Counted from the stretch's first letter, positions 7,912-16,185 are shown. The stretch is DNA of 64,000 bases from an uncultured Erythrobacter sp. (GCA_947503155.1 CANNCL010000002.1:186001-250000); one strand, 5' to 3'. Notes: generated from the letters alone by a model not told the origin. Numbers and translations: made by a program.

Positions 7912-10461
7912 CTAAAGTTCCCGCAGCGCCTGCGCTGGTTTCGCCCGAAGCAGCGGCAAGGAACCGCCGATAGCGAAGGCCATGACCATCGCCAATCCAA
8001 GGCCGAGAACCGCCAGAACCGCACCCCAATCGGGCAGCCAGTCAAACTCGAACAGCTGAGTGATGATCACCCAAGCGAGGCCCGACCCCAGCGCCAGCGC
8101 CACCAGCGCCAAAGCCGCCGCGATCAAGCCGTATTCCGCCAATTGCAGCCCCAAAATCTGACGCCTGCTCGCGCCCAGCACCCGCAGCACGACCGTGTCA
8201 TAGGTCCGCGCCGCTCGCGCCGCTGCAATCGCGCCCATTAAAACCGCAAGCCCGGCGAGAACCGCGACAGCCGCCGCAGCCAATGTCGCCAGCCCAACCT
8301 GCTCAAGCAAATTGCGCGCTTGGACCAGAACTTCGCCCACTTCGACGACCGAACTGGAGGGGAATTCCTGAACCATATCGCGGAGCAATTGCCCCTGCGC
8401 CGCCGGGTCCGGGCTGTCGGGTAAATCGATGGTCGCCGCCAATTTGTGCGGCGCATCGGAAATGGCATTGCTGGAAAAGACGAGAGTGAAGTTGAAGCCC
8501 ATCGTCTCCCAATCAATCTCGCGCAGATTGGCGATTCGAACCTGACGTTCCGCGCCCAAAATGCCGATGGTGAGCATATCTCCGGGTTTCAGGCCGGTGG
8601 CTTCGGCAAATTCTGCGTCGATGGAGACGAGCGGTTCGCCGTTATGTTCTGGCGCCCACCATTCGCCGTCGACAACGCGGCTGCCCTCTGGCGCAGTGTC
8701 GGAATAGGTGATGCCGCGTTCCCCGCGCAGCGCCCATGCGCCTTCGGGAATTTCCTCAAGATCCGCGACCCGTTGCATATCGCCTTCTGGGCCGTAAGCG
8801 AGGATAGCGCCGCGCAAGGTCGGGACCGCGCGCACTTGCGCCTCGGGAAAGGGGGTTTGGACGATTTCAAAGAAACGCTCGCGCCCCTCTGGCGGAACAT
8901 CGATGACGAAATAATCGGGCGCCTCTTGCGGCACACGGCTTTGGATATTGCCGTCAATCGCACTTTGAATTGCGGCCAGTAGAACGAAGGCAGCAAGCCC
9001 AAAACCCAGCGCTGTCACCAGCGATCCGGTAGGCGCACCGGGCCGGTAAATGTTGGAAAGCGCAGAGCGAAGCAGCGGATTGGAGGGGCGCGGCAATTTG
9101 CGTGCCGCATATTGCAAGAGCAGTCCCAACCCAGCCAGCAGCACCAAAGCGCCGCCAGCTCCTATGAGAAATCCGCCGGACAATAAGGGTTGCGCGGTCG
9201 TGAGCAAAGCCAGCGCGCAAATGGCAGCGATGCCGATCGCGGTGGCCATCAATGCGCGTTTATCCCGCCCCAGCGGTACGATCCGGCTGCGCATCAAAGC
9301 CATCGCCGGGAAACTGCGCGCGCGCAATAAGGGCGCAGCGGCAAAGGCAAAGGCGACCAGCAATCCGTACGCCCCAGCGAGAATCAATGGCGCAGGTTCG
9401 ATCACAAAGCCGCTTTCCACGGGCAGTAACCCTTCGAGAGCCGCACCAAGCAAAGGTGTTACCAACACTCCGGTTGCAAGGCCCAAGGCGCTGCCGATCA
9501 GGGCGGCGACCGCGATTTGAAGCGCGTATATACGCACGATGTCGCGGGATGATGCGCCGAGCACTTTGAGTGTCGCAATGCTGGTGCGGCGCTGATCAAG
9601 ATAAGAGGACACGCCGCCTGCAATCCCGATCCCAGCGATCACCAGAGCGGCAAGGCCGACCAACGTCAGAAAATCGCTCATCTGCCGCACGAACCTGTCT
9701 GCGCCGGGGGATGCGCGGTCGCGGTTGCGGAAATCAAATCCGGCATTCGGGAAGGCATCGGTGAGCGCTTCCTCCACTGCATCGAGGTCAGCGGCGGCAT
9801 CGGCAAAGGCGATGCGGTATTTGCTTTGATACAGCGATCCGGGTTGGATCAAGCCAGCTTGCCCGGGCAGATCGCGCGCCACGAGCACTGTGGGGCCAAG
9901 CTGGAACCCTTCGGACAAGCGGTCCGGTTCCTTATCAATTACGCCCGCCGCCGTCAGCGTGACCGTACCCATGCGAAACGTGTCGCCGACCGAGATATTG
10001 AGCCGGTCCAGCGCGCCTTTGGCCAAATATGCGTCATTGCCGCTCGGCGCGCCCGGCTCGCTGCCATCGGCCAGTGTGAAATTGCCATAAAGCGGCCAGC
10101 GTTCATCCACGGCCTTCAATTCCACAGGAGCGGCGGCTTCATCCGTGCTGGCCATCGCCTGCATCCGAAAGCCGCCGGACACGGTGCCATATTCGCCGAT
10201 TGCGCTTAGCTCTTCTTCGGACAGGTCGCGCTGCCACACTTCCACTTCGAGATCGCCGCCGAGCAAGGCTTGGCCGCTCGATTGCAATTCGCGTTCAATC
10301 GACGCGGTCAGCGTGCCGATCGCCGCCAGCGCAGCAGTGCCGAGGAAAATACACACCAGCAATAATCGCAGCCCGCGAAACCGCGCATTGAGGTCGCGAC
10401 GAGCAATTTGCCAGACGCCGCCCCAATTTAGACCAGCGCTGGGAGGGGCCATGTCTGTCAT
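7912..10461 (-). CDS. ABC transporter permease, FtsX/MacB-like (YbbP type)
   Basis: An 849-aa inner-membrane protein with the duplicated FtsX-domain layout: one helix near residue 30, a large periplasmic domain, three helices (about 260-380), further central helices, a second periplasmic domain, and three terminal helices. Phrases such as TLKVLGASSRDIVRIYALQI and VVLRVLGASRRQILGLQLAE mark the two FtsX units. The start ATG at 10461 overlaps the ATPase stop as ATGA, indicating translational coupling. With the adjacent ATPase and the divergent TesA-type hydrolase it forms the widespread ybbA-ybbP-tesA neighbourhood, proposed to handle envelope lipids or lipoproteins. Substrate unproven. Confidence 0.9.
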   Translation of the reverse strand: MTDMAPPSAGLNWGGVWQIARRDLNARFRGLRLLLVCIFLGTAALAAIGTLTASIERELQSSGQALLGGDLEVEVWQRDLSEEELSAIGEYGTVSGGFRMQAMASTDEAAAPVELKAVDERWPLYGNFTLADGSEPGAPSGNDAYLAKGALDRLNISVGDTFRMGTVTLTAAGVIDKEPDRLSEGFQLGPTVLVARDLPGQAGLIQPGSLYQSKYRIAFADAAADLDAVEEALTDAFPNAGFDFRNRDRASPGADRFVRQMSDFLTLVGLAALVIAGIGIAGGVSSYLDQRRTSIATLKVLGASSRDIVRIYALQIAVAALIGSALGLATGVLVTPLLGAALEGLLPVESGFVIEPAPLILAGAYGLLVAFAFAAAPLLRARSFPAMALMRSRIVPLGRDKRALMATAIGIAAICALALLTTAQPLLSGGFLIGAGGALVLLAGLGLLLQYAARKLPRPSNPLLRSALSNIYRPGAPTGSLVTALGFGLAAFVLLAAIQSAIDGNIQSRVPQEAPDYFVIDVPPEGRERFFEIVQTPFPEAQVRAVPTLRGAILAYGPEGDMQRVADLEEIPEGAWALRGERGITYSDTAPEGSRVVDGEWWAPEHNGEPLVSIDAEFAEATGLKPGDMLTIGILGAERQVRIANLREIDWETMGFNFTLVFSSNAISDAPHKLAATIDLPDSPDPAAQGQLLRDMVQEFPSSSVVEVGEVLVQARNLLEQVGLATLAAAAVAVLAGLAVLMGAIAAARAARTYDTVVLRVLGASRRQILGLQLAEYGLIAAALALVALALGSGLAWVIITQLFEFDWLPDWGAVLAVLGLGLAMVMAFAIGGSLPLLRAKPAQALREL

Positions 10462-11186
10462 TCGGCCGCCACTGCGATCGGAGCCGCGACGCCGCTCGTA
10501 TCGGATACAATGACACCGTCTGCCATCGTCAGCACCCGGTCGCATTTCTCAGCAAGCGCGGGATCATGCGTGATGATCAGCAAAGTCGCGCCGGTCTCTG
10601 CGCGGCGCGTAAACAGCAATTCGACGATTTCCTCGCCTGTGCTGACATCAAGATTACCGGTAGGTTCATCGGCAAAGATCAATTGCGGGCGCGGCGCAGT
10701 GGCGCGGGCGATGGCGACGCGTTGTTGTTCGCCGCCGGATAATTGCGTGGGGTAATGGCCAATGCGGTGGCCTAAACCGACCGCTTCGAGTTCGGCGACG
10801 GAGCGCGGACCGGCATCGGTGCTGCCAGCAAGTTCCATCGGGGTTGCGACATTTTCGGCCGCGGTCATCGTGGGCAGCAAGTGGAATGCCTGGAGAACAA
10901 TTCCGATCCGCCCCCGGCGCGCGGCGGCCAAGCCGTCTTCGTTCAAATTCGCAAAATCTGCGCCTGCGACAGTCAACGTGCCCCCGCTGGCGCGTTCAAG
11001 GCCGGATAACACCGCCATGAGCGAACTCTTGCCCGATCCCGAAGGACCAAGCAGCGCGGTGACTTCGCCATGCGCGATGTCGAGATCGATACCGCGCAGG
11101 ATATCGACCGGCGCGGCACTGCTGCCGAGCGTAAGGGTGAGGTTGCGGGCGGAGATGGCCATTTCTGGCGTTTTGGGATCAGGCAT
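10458..11186 (-). CDS. ABC transporter ATP-binding protein, LolD/YbbA type
   Basis: A 242-aa ATPase partner of the following permease. Walker A is GPSGSGKS, the signature is LSGGEQQR, Walker B is LIFADEPTGNLD and the switch histidine is in ITHD. These place it in the MacB/LolD/FtsE class. The ATG at 11186 is preferred; an upstream TTG at 11201 has no ribosome site. The gene is read divergently from tesA across a 64-bp gap, so the two promoters must overlap. Gene order and the ATGA link to the permease indicate one functional exporter. Confidence 0.9.
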   Translation of the reverse strand: MPDPKTPEMAISARNLTLTLGSSAAPVDILRGIDLDIAHGEVTALLGPSGSGKSSLMAVLSGLERASGGTLTVAGADFANLNEDGLAAARRGRIGIVLQAFHLLPTMTAAENVATPMELAGSTDAGPRSVAELEAVGLGHRIGHYPTQLSGGEQQRVAIARATAPRPQLIFADEPTGNLDVSTGEEIVELLFTRRAETGATLLIITHDPALAEKCDRVLTMADGVIVSDTSGVAAPIAVAAE

Positions 11187-11250
11187 TGTCACACAAAGCA
11201 AATGGGATAGGTAAGGGTTCCAAACAAGTACGTATTAGGAAGGTTCGCAG

Positions 11251-12003
11251 ATGAATATCGGCATCTTGCAGAATGGCGCGAAATTTTCGCTGGCTATTGC
11301 CGCTGCTTTGACCCTGACATTGGGACTGGCGGCTTGCGGTGATGCGGCGGAAATTGATGATGCCGCCATTGCACCCGCCGCGGCATCAGGCGAAATTGCC
11401 GATGGCGAAATCGCGATCCCCGTGATGGGCGAGCAAGTTGATATCGTTGCCTTTGGGGATAGCCTGTTTGCGGGATATGGCCTTGATAATCCGCGCGATT
11501 CCTATCCCGCAAAGCTAGAGGCGGCCTTGCGCACACGCGGCACAAATGCGGCGATTTCGAATGCGGGCGTGTCGGGCGACACCAGCGCGGCGGGGCTAAG
11601 CCGTTTGGCATTCGTCCTCGATCAATTGGATGAAACGCCTGATCTGTTGATTTTGGAACTGGGCGGCAATGATCTGCTGCGCAATATTCAACCCTCCGAA
11701 ACGCGCAGCAATTTTTCAGCGATGCTGACGATCCTGCGCGAGCGTGAAATTCCTGTGCTGATGATGGGAATGCGCGCACCGCCCAATTACGGCCCGGAAT
11801 ATCAGGCGGAGTTTGACGCGATTTATGCCGACTTGGCGCAGGAATTTGATGCGGAGCTGATCCCATTTTGGATGGAGGATATTTACGAAGACGCCTCGCT
11901 CTTCCAATCCGACCGCATTCATCCCACGGCTGAGGGGATTGAGGCTTTGGTCGCATCGACCGTGGATGCCGTGTCCGCTGCGCTGCCAGAAGACGAAAGT
12001 TAA
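11251..12003 (+). CDS. tesA: SGNH/GDSL arylesterase-lysophospholipase TesA-like lipoprotein
   Basis: A 250-aa SGNH hydrolase. Block I is FGDSLFAGYGL (nucleophilic Ser), block II carries GVSGDTSAAG, block III GGNDLLR and block V DRIHPTAEG (catalytic Asp and His). The signal region ends LGLAAC, a lipobox, so the enzyme is probably a lipoprotein facing the periplasm, unlike the soluble periplasmic E. coli TesA. Ribosome site AGGAAGG sits 7-8 bases before the ATG. Its stop codon overlaps the convergent recF stop: the two TAA codons share 12001-12002. Located next to the YbbA/YbbP exporter, as in many proteobacteria. Confidence 0.9.
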   Translation: MNIGILQNGAKFSLAIAAALTLTLGLAACGDAAEIDDAAIAPAAASGEIADGEIAIPVMGEQVDIVAFGDSLFAGYGLDNPRDSYPAKLEAALRTRGTNAAISNAGVSGDTSAAGLSRLAFVLDQLDETPDLLILELGGNDLLRNIQPSETRSNFSAMLTILREREIPVLMMGMRAPPNYGPEYQAEFDAIYADLAQEFDAELIPFWMEDIYEDASLFQSDRIHPTAEGIEALVASTVDAVSAALPEDES

Positions 12004-13088
12004 AGCTTTTCGAGCGCACCGCCGCTGACTCGCCAGACCGCCGCTTCTTCTTCGATATCGGCAAAAGGGGCGAGTTCCGTTCCGGTCATCCACACCTGAG
12101 CCCGGCCTGAGCGCAGCCGCCGGAACAATTCGGTGCGGCGCACCGGGTCGAGATGCGCGGCCACTTCGTCGAGCAACAACACGCTGGGCCGCCCGGATGC
12201 CGCCAAGACGCCGTGAGCAAGCGTGATCGCGATGAGCATCGCTTTTTGTTCGCCAGTGGAACACGAGGCGGCGGCTTGACCGGAAGCGGCCATGACCACT
12301 TCTAATTCGTCGCGGTGCGGGCCGGATAGCGCCCGGCCAGCGGCGCGGTCGCGCGGGCGGGCGCGGGCAAATTCTGCGAGCAATTCCGCCGGACCGGTCG
12401 GCCCGCCAGCGCGGTACGTCAGGACCGGGCGCGCGAAAGGTTCGGGCGGCAGGGCAGACAATTCATCCGCCAGCAGCGTGATCAGCCGCATCCGGGTTTG
12501 CGCAACCACGCTGCCATGCTGTGCCGCTTGCGCCTCTATTGCGTCGAGCCAGCGCGCATCGCCGCGATCCTCTAGCAAGCGGTTGCGTTCCCGCAGGGCC
12601 GTTTCAAGCTGGCCGACGGCTCTGGCATGGCCGGGCTCTATCGCCAGCGCCATCCGGTCCACAAAGCGTCGCCGCGCGCCCGCGCTGTCGGTGAACAACC
12701 CATCCATCGCCGGGGTTAGCCACGATACGGCATGCCATTCGGGCAATACGCTGGCGCTTGCATCTGCGCCATTGATCCGCACGAGCCGCCGAGTGGGCCG
12801 CTCGGCCTCTGTATAGGTGCCGATCCGCGCAGAGACCTGTCCCTGCTCAATCAGGCTCGCGCCGATTGCAAAAGCGTTGGGATCGGCATCGGGGGAAGGG
12901 CGGTATGCAAGATCAATAAGCGGCGCGCGCCGCAATCCGCGTCCCGGACTAAGCAGAGAGATGGCCTCGAGCACATTGGTTTTGCCGGCGCCATTTTCAC
13001 CCACCAGCAAGTTGAAATGCGCGGTATCGGCAAGCTCGCTGCTCGCGTGATTGCGGAAGTTTTGCAGAGTGATTTTCGCAAGCGCCAT
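12000..13088 (-). CDS. recF: DNA replication/repair ATPase RecF
   Basis: A 362-aa SMC-like ATPase that helps load RecA at gaps. Walker A GENGAGKT is near residue 31, followed by NVLEAISLLSPGRGLRRA, with LSGPHRDE, the signature STGEQKAM and Walker B VLLLDEVAAHLD towards the end. The frame is open up to 13316, but MALAKITLQNFRNH at 13088 is the family amino terminus. It is not next to dnaA, dnaN or gyrB here, which is common in this order. The region upstream also carries the promoter of the divergent small-peptide operon. Confidence 0.95.
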   Translation of the reverse strand: MALAKITLQNFRNHASSELADTAHFNLLVGENGAGKTNVLEAISLLSPGRGLRRAPLIDLAYRPSPDADPNAFAIGASLIEQGQVSARIGTYTEAERPTRRLVRINGADASASVLPEWHAVSWLTPAMDGLFTDSAGARRRFVDRMALAIEPGHARAVGQLETALRERNRLLEDRGDARWLDAIEAQAAQHGSVVAQTRMRLITLLADELSALPPEPFARPVLTYRAGGPTGPAELLAEFARARPRDRAAGRALSGPHRDELEVVMAASGQAAASCSTGEQKAMLIAITLAHGVLAASGRPSVLLLDEVAAHLDPVRRTELFRRLRSGRAQVWMTGTELAPFADIEEEAAVWRVSGGALEKL

Positions 13089-13160
13089 GGTTGATGTCCG
13101 GTTAGCACGCGCATCTGTAAAGGCCACTATTGCCTCAAGGAAATCCCCAATCCCAATAGG

Positions 13161-13175
13161 TGGGAAAAATTCCCA
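13161..13175. promoter_or_regulatory. Inverted repeat TGGGAA-N3-TTCCCA, candidate enhancer-binding-protein site
   Basis: A symmetric 6+6 repeat about 90 bp upstream of the sigma-54 -24 element at 13250. That is the distance at which activators of sigma-54 (for example PspF) normally bind. Repeated CCCAAT words surround it. The role is inferred from position and symmetry only. Confidence 0.45.
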
Positions 13176-13249
13176 ATCTTTCGGTTTGATGAACAGGGAG
13201 TAAATTTGTGTATCAAGCAAGAATGGCGGAATTCTGCGGTTTTTAGAGT

Positions 13250-13266
13250 TTGGCACGGCTCCTGCA
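13250..13266 (+). promoter_or_regulatory. Sigma-54 (-24/-12) promoter of the small-peptide/pspC operon
   Basis: TTGGCACGGCTCCTGCA matches the consensus TTGGCACG-N4-TTGCA at all but one fixed position. GG (13252-13253) and GC (13264-13265) are separated by exactly ten bases. Transcription should begin near 13277. The leader then contains a hairpin (CCCCAGG at 13280-13286 with CTTGGGG at 13292-13298) before the first ribosome site GGAGA at 13318. Confidence 0.8.
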
Positions 13267-13330
13267 GAGTGTTCTACGTCCCCAGGATGAACTTGGGGAA
13301 ACAAACAGACACTCAACTGGAGATACTAAA

Positions 13331-13441
13331 ATGACCGCAATTGAACTTAGCAACCGTTTCGCCGCCGCCGCTTTCTCAGTGGTCATTTCGGCAGCGATGT
13401 TCGCTTACGCCATTGTCCCCGCCACTCCATCGCTTGCTTAA
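13331..13441 (+). CDS. Small one-helix peptide 1 of the sigma-54 operon
   Basis: A 36-residue protein, MTAIELSNRFAAAAFSVVIS then AAMFAYAIVPATPSLA. It has a single hydrophobic segment (about residues 10-29) and the conserved ending AIVPA-T/S-P. The ribosome site GGAGA is 8 bases upstream. It is the first gene after the sigma-54 promoter and clearly paralogous to the next gene (FSVVISAAMFAYAIVPATP against FSLVISAAFFAYAIIPASP). No function is known to me; it is too small for most gene finders. Likely inserted in or attached to the inner membrane, possibly signalling envelope stress with the downstream PspC-like protein (inference). Confidence 0.75.
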   Translation: MTAIELSNRFAAAAFSVVISAAMFAYAIVPATPSLA

Positions 13442-13486
13442 ACCGAACTGGTTTTAAGCCGCCCCCAACTGAAAGACCCCCTCATC

Positions 13487-13600
13487 ATGTTTACCACCGA
13501 CATCGCAACCCGCTTCGCCTCTGCCGCCTTCTCACTCGTGATTTCAGCAGCATTCTTCGCTTACGCAATCATCCCTGCAAGCCCCGGCGTCATGGCTTAA
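13487..13600 (+). CDS. Small one-helix peptide 2 of the sigma-54 operon
   Basis: A 37-residue protein, MFTTDIATRFASAAFSLVIS then AAFFAYAIIPASPGVMA. It repeats peptide 1 almost position for position: RFA-A/S-AAFS-V/L-VISAA-M/F-FAYAI-V/I-PA-S/T-P. The constancy of the helix and of the P-A-x-P end in two tandem genes, with divergent ends and spacers, shows that both are translated and selected. The ribosome site is weak (GAAAGA about 14 bases upstream). Membrane location is predicted from the hydrophobic core. Confidence 0.72.
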   Translation: MFTTDIATRFASAAFSLVISAAFFAYAIIPASPGVMA

Positions 13601-13646
13601 TCGCAAGCAAAAACCCCAAACCAACACCAACCAAAAGGACCTAATA

Positions 13647-13793
13647 ATGTACTCGTTTTTTGAACTTTCCGGCACAACCGGCGCCCGCATTTCGGCGGCT
13701 GCAGGAGCCCTGATCGTTACCGCACTTATGATGGCAACCGCGATCGTCCCTGCAAGCCCTGCTGCAACTTTGACAATGGCGGCGCTGGTATGA
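13647..13793 (+). CDS. Small one-helix peptide 3 of the sigma-54 operon
   Basis: A 48-residue protein starting MYSFFELSGTTGARISAAAG and containing ALMMATAIVPASPAATLTMA. It shares the AIVPASP end motif and the preceding alanine-rich helix with peptides 1 and 2 but is more diverged and has a longer tail. The ribosome site AAAAGGA lies 7-8 bases before the ATG. Its TGA stop overlaps the ATG of the pspC-like gene (ATGA at 13790), so the two are translationally coupled, which ties the peptide family to the PspC protein. Confidence 0.72.
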   Translation: MYSFFELSGTTGARISAAAGALIVTALMMATAIVPASPAATLTMAALV

Positions 13794-14002
13794 GCAATCT
13801 GACAAACCGCAATGGCGGACCGCCCCAAAACGGCTTTCGTTTGGATAAGCATGAAGGCAAATTGTTCGGCGTATGTGCAGGCCTAGCCAATTGGTCCGGC
13901 GTTGACTCGATGATCTGGCGCATTGGTTTTGTCGCAGCGACTTTGCTCGGCTTTGGTCTGACCATTCCGATCTACCTCGCCGCTGCTTTGATCGCAGACT
14001 GA
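13790..14002 (+). CDS. PspC-domain small membrane protein
   Basis: A 70-residue protein with the PspC motif: GFRLDKHEGKLFGVCAGLAN, then WSGVDSMIWRIGFVAATLLG and a terminal hydrophobic stretch (IPIYLAAALIAD). It corresponds to the core PspC domain without the extra carboxy region of E. coli PspC. PspC proteins are inner-membrane partners in the phage-shock envelope stress response, classically under sigma-54 and PspF. Here too a sigma-54 promoter precedes the operon, though pspA and pspB are absent nearby. Translation is coupled to peptide 3. A terminator follows. Confidence 0.88.
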   Translation: MSNLTNRNGGPPQNGFRLDKHEGKLFGVCAGLANWSGVDSMIWRIGFVAATLLGFGLTIPIYLAAALIAD

Positions 14003-14028
14003 ACGGCGCAGCACCTAGTAAGCTGAAC

Positions 14029-14102
14029 CCGGTTTTCGGGCCAGCTGCGCCCAGCACTATTGGAAAACCGGGAGGGGCCTTTTGCAAGGCCCCTCTTTTT
14101 TG
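14029..14102 (+). terminator. Double hairpin terminator of the pspC operon
   Basis: First stem CCCGGTTTTC (14029-14038) pairs with GAAAACCGGG (14063-14072). Immediately after it, GAGGGGCC/GGCCCCTC (14072-14095) forms a classical terminator with TTTTTT. The first stem may protect or attenuate; the second is a standard intrinsic terminator. Confidence 0.85.
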
Positions 14103-14129
14103 GATTGATGACGCGAAACTCGCGCCGAT

Positions 14130-14912
14130 CTACATCGCGGAAATACCGCCATCCAGTTTCAGTTCTGCGCCCGTCATAAAGCGGCTTTCGTCACTGGCGA
14201 GATAGACCACTGCATTGGCGATATCATTGGGTTCGCCCACGAATTTGAGCGGGATCTGGCGCGCCAATTTTTCCAGCAGAACAGCCTTGTCGAGCTGAGC
14301 CGAGCGAGCCGTCCCATCAAGGATCGGCGTATCGACAAAGGTCGGGTGGACCGAATTGCACCGGATCTGCATGTTCTTCTTCGCACAATGAAGCGCGATG
14401 GATTTCGACAGCATCCACACGCTCGCCTTTGACGCATTGTAAGCGGGCATTGTGTCGCTTGCGATCAGACCAGCGATGCTGGAAATGTTCACAATCGACC
14501 CCGGCGCATGTTCGCGCATCAGCGGCAATGCCTTTTGACAGCCGTGGAAAATGGAATCGACATTGATGGAGAAGCAACGCTGCCAATCGGCGAAATCGCA
14601 TTGTTCGATATTGCCGGGCACGCCGATCCCGGCATTGTTCACCAGCACATTCAGACCGCCGATATTTTCGCGCGCGGCGTCCACGGCGGCTTCCCAGCTT
14701 TGCGGGTCGGTCACGTCATGTTTGATGCTAAACGCTGTGCCAGCGCCCATTTCGGCATTGATGATTTCGGCGGTTTCTGCCGCGCCTGTGTCGTTGATGT
14801 CGGTCGCCAGAACCCGTGCGCCTTCTTGCGCCAGCCGGATGCAATGCGCCCGGCCTAGCCCCTGAGCGCCGCCAGTAACCAGAGCGAGTTTGCCTTCGCA
14901 GCGTTTAGTCAT
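14130..14912 (-). CDS. Short-chain dehydrogenase/reductase (SDR)
   Basis: A 260-aa classical SDR. The NAD(P)-binding motif is TGGAQGLGRAH, the structural NNAGIG follows, the catalytic Ser is in VNISSIAG and the catalytic Tyr-x3-Lys is YNASK. ATDIND after strand 2 has an acidic residue, favouring NAD(H). The end GAELKLDGGISAM is typical. It overlaps the upstream NUDIX gene by 8 bases. The substrate cannot be deduced; close relatives are annotated as cyclopentanol, 3-alpha-hydroxysteroid or glucose dehydrogenases. Confidence 0.88.
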   Translation of the reverse strand: MTKRCEGKLALVTGGAQGLGRAHCIRLAQEGARVLATDINDTGAAETAEIINAEMGAGTAFSIKHDVTDPQSWEAAVDAARENIGGLNVLVNNAGIGVPGNIEQCDFADWQRCFSINVDSIFHGCQKALPLMREHAPGSIVNISSIAGLIASDTMPAYNASKASVWMLSKSIALHCAKKNMQIRCNSVHPTFVDTPILDGTARSAQLDKAVLLEKLARQIPLKFVGEPNDIANAVVYLASDESRFMTGAELKLDGGISAM

Positions 14913-15501
14913 AGGTATTGTCTCCCAAGTATTCTGGTGTCAGCAGCATCGCGATGCGCACATCTACGGCATGCCCCTCGCTGCGCCAATCGGCGACAAA
15001 TTCGCCCAAATCATCAAGCGCGACGCGGTGGATAACGATGTTCTCTTCGGAGACACCGCCGCCTTCTGCAATTTTGGTTAGACCGGTCGCGCGCAGCAAT
15101 GTGAAACATTCGGATACCATGCCGGGGGAGGAATAAAATTCGCCCAGCACTTCCATCCGGTCGGCGGCATAGCCGGTTTCTTCCTCCAGCTCGCGCGCTG
15201 CGGCTTCGATGGCCGGTTCGTCTTCGCTGCCGTCGTCATCGCCGACCAGGCCGGCGGGTATTTCAAGGCAGAACCGCCCCAAAGGCACGCGGTATTGCGC
15301 GATCAAAATGACGTGGCGCGTGCCGTCATCATCCTCGTCTATCGCGATGATAGCGGCGGCGCGGATGCCGCGCGTGCGCCCCACATATTCCCAGCGGCCC
15401 CGGCGTTTGGCCGCGATGAAACGGCCTTCCCACATGGTCTCTTCGGGTGCGTCTGCGTCAGAATCGCGGATCAGTTCTTCGTCGTTTTCTGGATGGTTCA
15501 T
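14905..15501 (-). CDS. NUDIX hydrolase (ADP-ribose pyrophosphatase-like)
   Basis: A 198-aa enzyme with the Nudix box GLVGDDDGSEDEPAIEAAAR then ELEEETGY; the REx2EExGx helix reads ARELEEETGY with an acidic insertion before it. Family members of this length hydrolyse ADP-ribose or NADH-like dinucleotides and need Mg2+. LIAQYRVPLGRFCLEIPAG matches the ADP-ribose pyrophosphatase subgroup. The ATG at 15501 follows the TPM gene stop region by ten bases. It lies in a run of six minus-strand genes that may be co-transcribed from upstream of lemA. Confidence 0.88.
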   Translation of the reverse strand: MNHPENDEELIRDSDADAPEETMWEGRFIAAKRRGRWEYVGRTRGIRAAAIIAIDEDDDGTRHVILIAQYRVPLGRFCLEIPAGLVGDDDGSEDEPAIEAAARELEEETGYAADRMEVLGEFYSSPGMVSECFTLLRATGLTKIAEGGGVSEENIVIHRVALDDLGEFVADWRSEGHAVDVRIAMLLTPEYLGDNTYD

Positions 15502-15510
15502 ACCGGGGGC

Positions 15511-16185
15511 TTAGACTTCGATCAGCCTGTCGGGAAGCTCATTCTCGTCATCTTCCCCGCGCGGGAAATGTTGCGCCAAAACAAAGCCCACATCGCGCAC
15601 GCCTGCGGCCATACCTTCGGCGATCAGACCCTGTTTGATCTCTGCCAGCATATCGCCCATCGCCTCGCCCCAGACCTCGGCATCAACCTTTTCAGCGATA
15701 CTGTCATCGGCGGTGATTTCGGCGCGATGTTCGCGCATCGAAAGATAGATCAGCACGCCGGTTCGGCCATGCGTGCGGCGTTCCGCGCCGACTTTGAAAT
15801 GTTTGATCGCTTGTGCGTGAACGCGCGCGGTTTTGAGCGGGGCAGGGATCAGCGCAAATTTCAGCGGTTCCCACAATTGCACCGTCCATGCGGCGACAAA
15901 TGCGATCAGGCCCAGCGCGATCGTCATGCTCGCCAATTCGCCGGTGGACCATTCATGGCTCCATCCGCCGATCAGCATATCCCAGAAATTGAGGAATGGT
16001 TGGGGCAGCGCGGCAAATACGCTCATCACGGTGAAGGACAAAGCCGCCGCCCATAACAGCGCGACATCGTTATAATCGTCCGACCGGTCAGCCAGCACGG
16101 TGACGATTTCGCCAGAGGTTTGCAATTCCGCCGCGCCAACGGCGTCGGTTACAATCTTATGCTGTGTTTGATTTAAATAGGCCAT
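15511..16185 (-). CDS. TPM-domain membrane protein
   Basis: A 224-aa protein with a short amino part (residues 1-30, QTSGEIVTVLADRSDDYNDV), two membrane helices at about 40-62 and 85-108, and a TPM-like region afterwards (RTHGRTGVLIYLSMREHRAE, then GDMLAEIKQGLIAEGMAAGV). TPM domains occur in TLP18.3, Psb32 and MOLO-1 proteins; some have acid phosphatase activity, and in bacteria they commonly neighbour LemA. It is the third of three successive TPM genes here and is 3 bases from the preceding one. Confidence 0.82.
   Translation of the reverse strand: MAYLNQTQHKIVTDAVGAAELQTSGEIVTVLADRSDDYNDVALLWAAALSFTVMSVFAALPQPFLNFWDMLIGGWSHEWSTGELASMTIALGLIAFVAAWTVQLWEPLKFALIPAPLKTARVHAQAIKHFKVGAERRTHGRTGVLIYLSMREHRAEITADDSIAEKVDAEVWGEAMGDMLAEIKQGLIAEGMAAGVRDVGFVLAQHFPRGEDDENELPDRLIEV

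Noticed and set aside
13250..13441. 63-codon frame beginning at 13250 for peptide 1
   Set aside because: It would start inside the sigma-54 promoter and before the predicted start of transcription. The ATG at 13331 with its GGAGA site is the only supported start.
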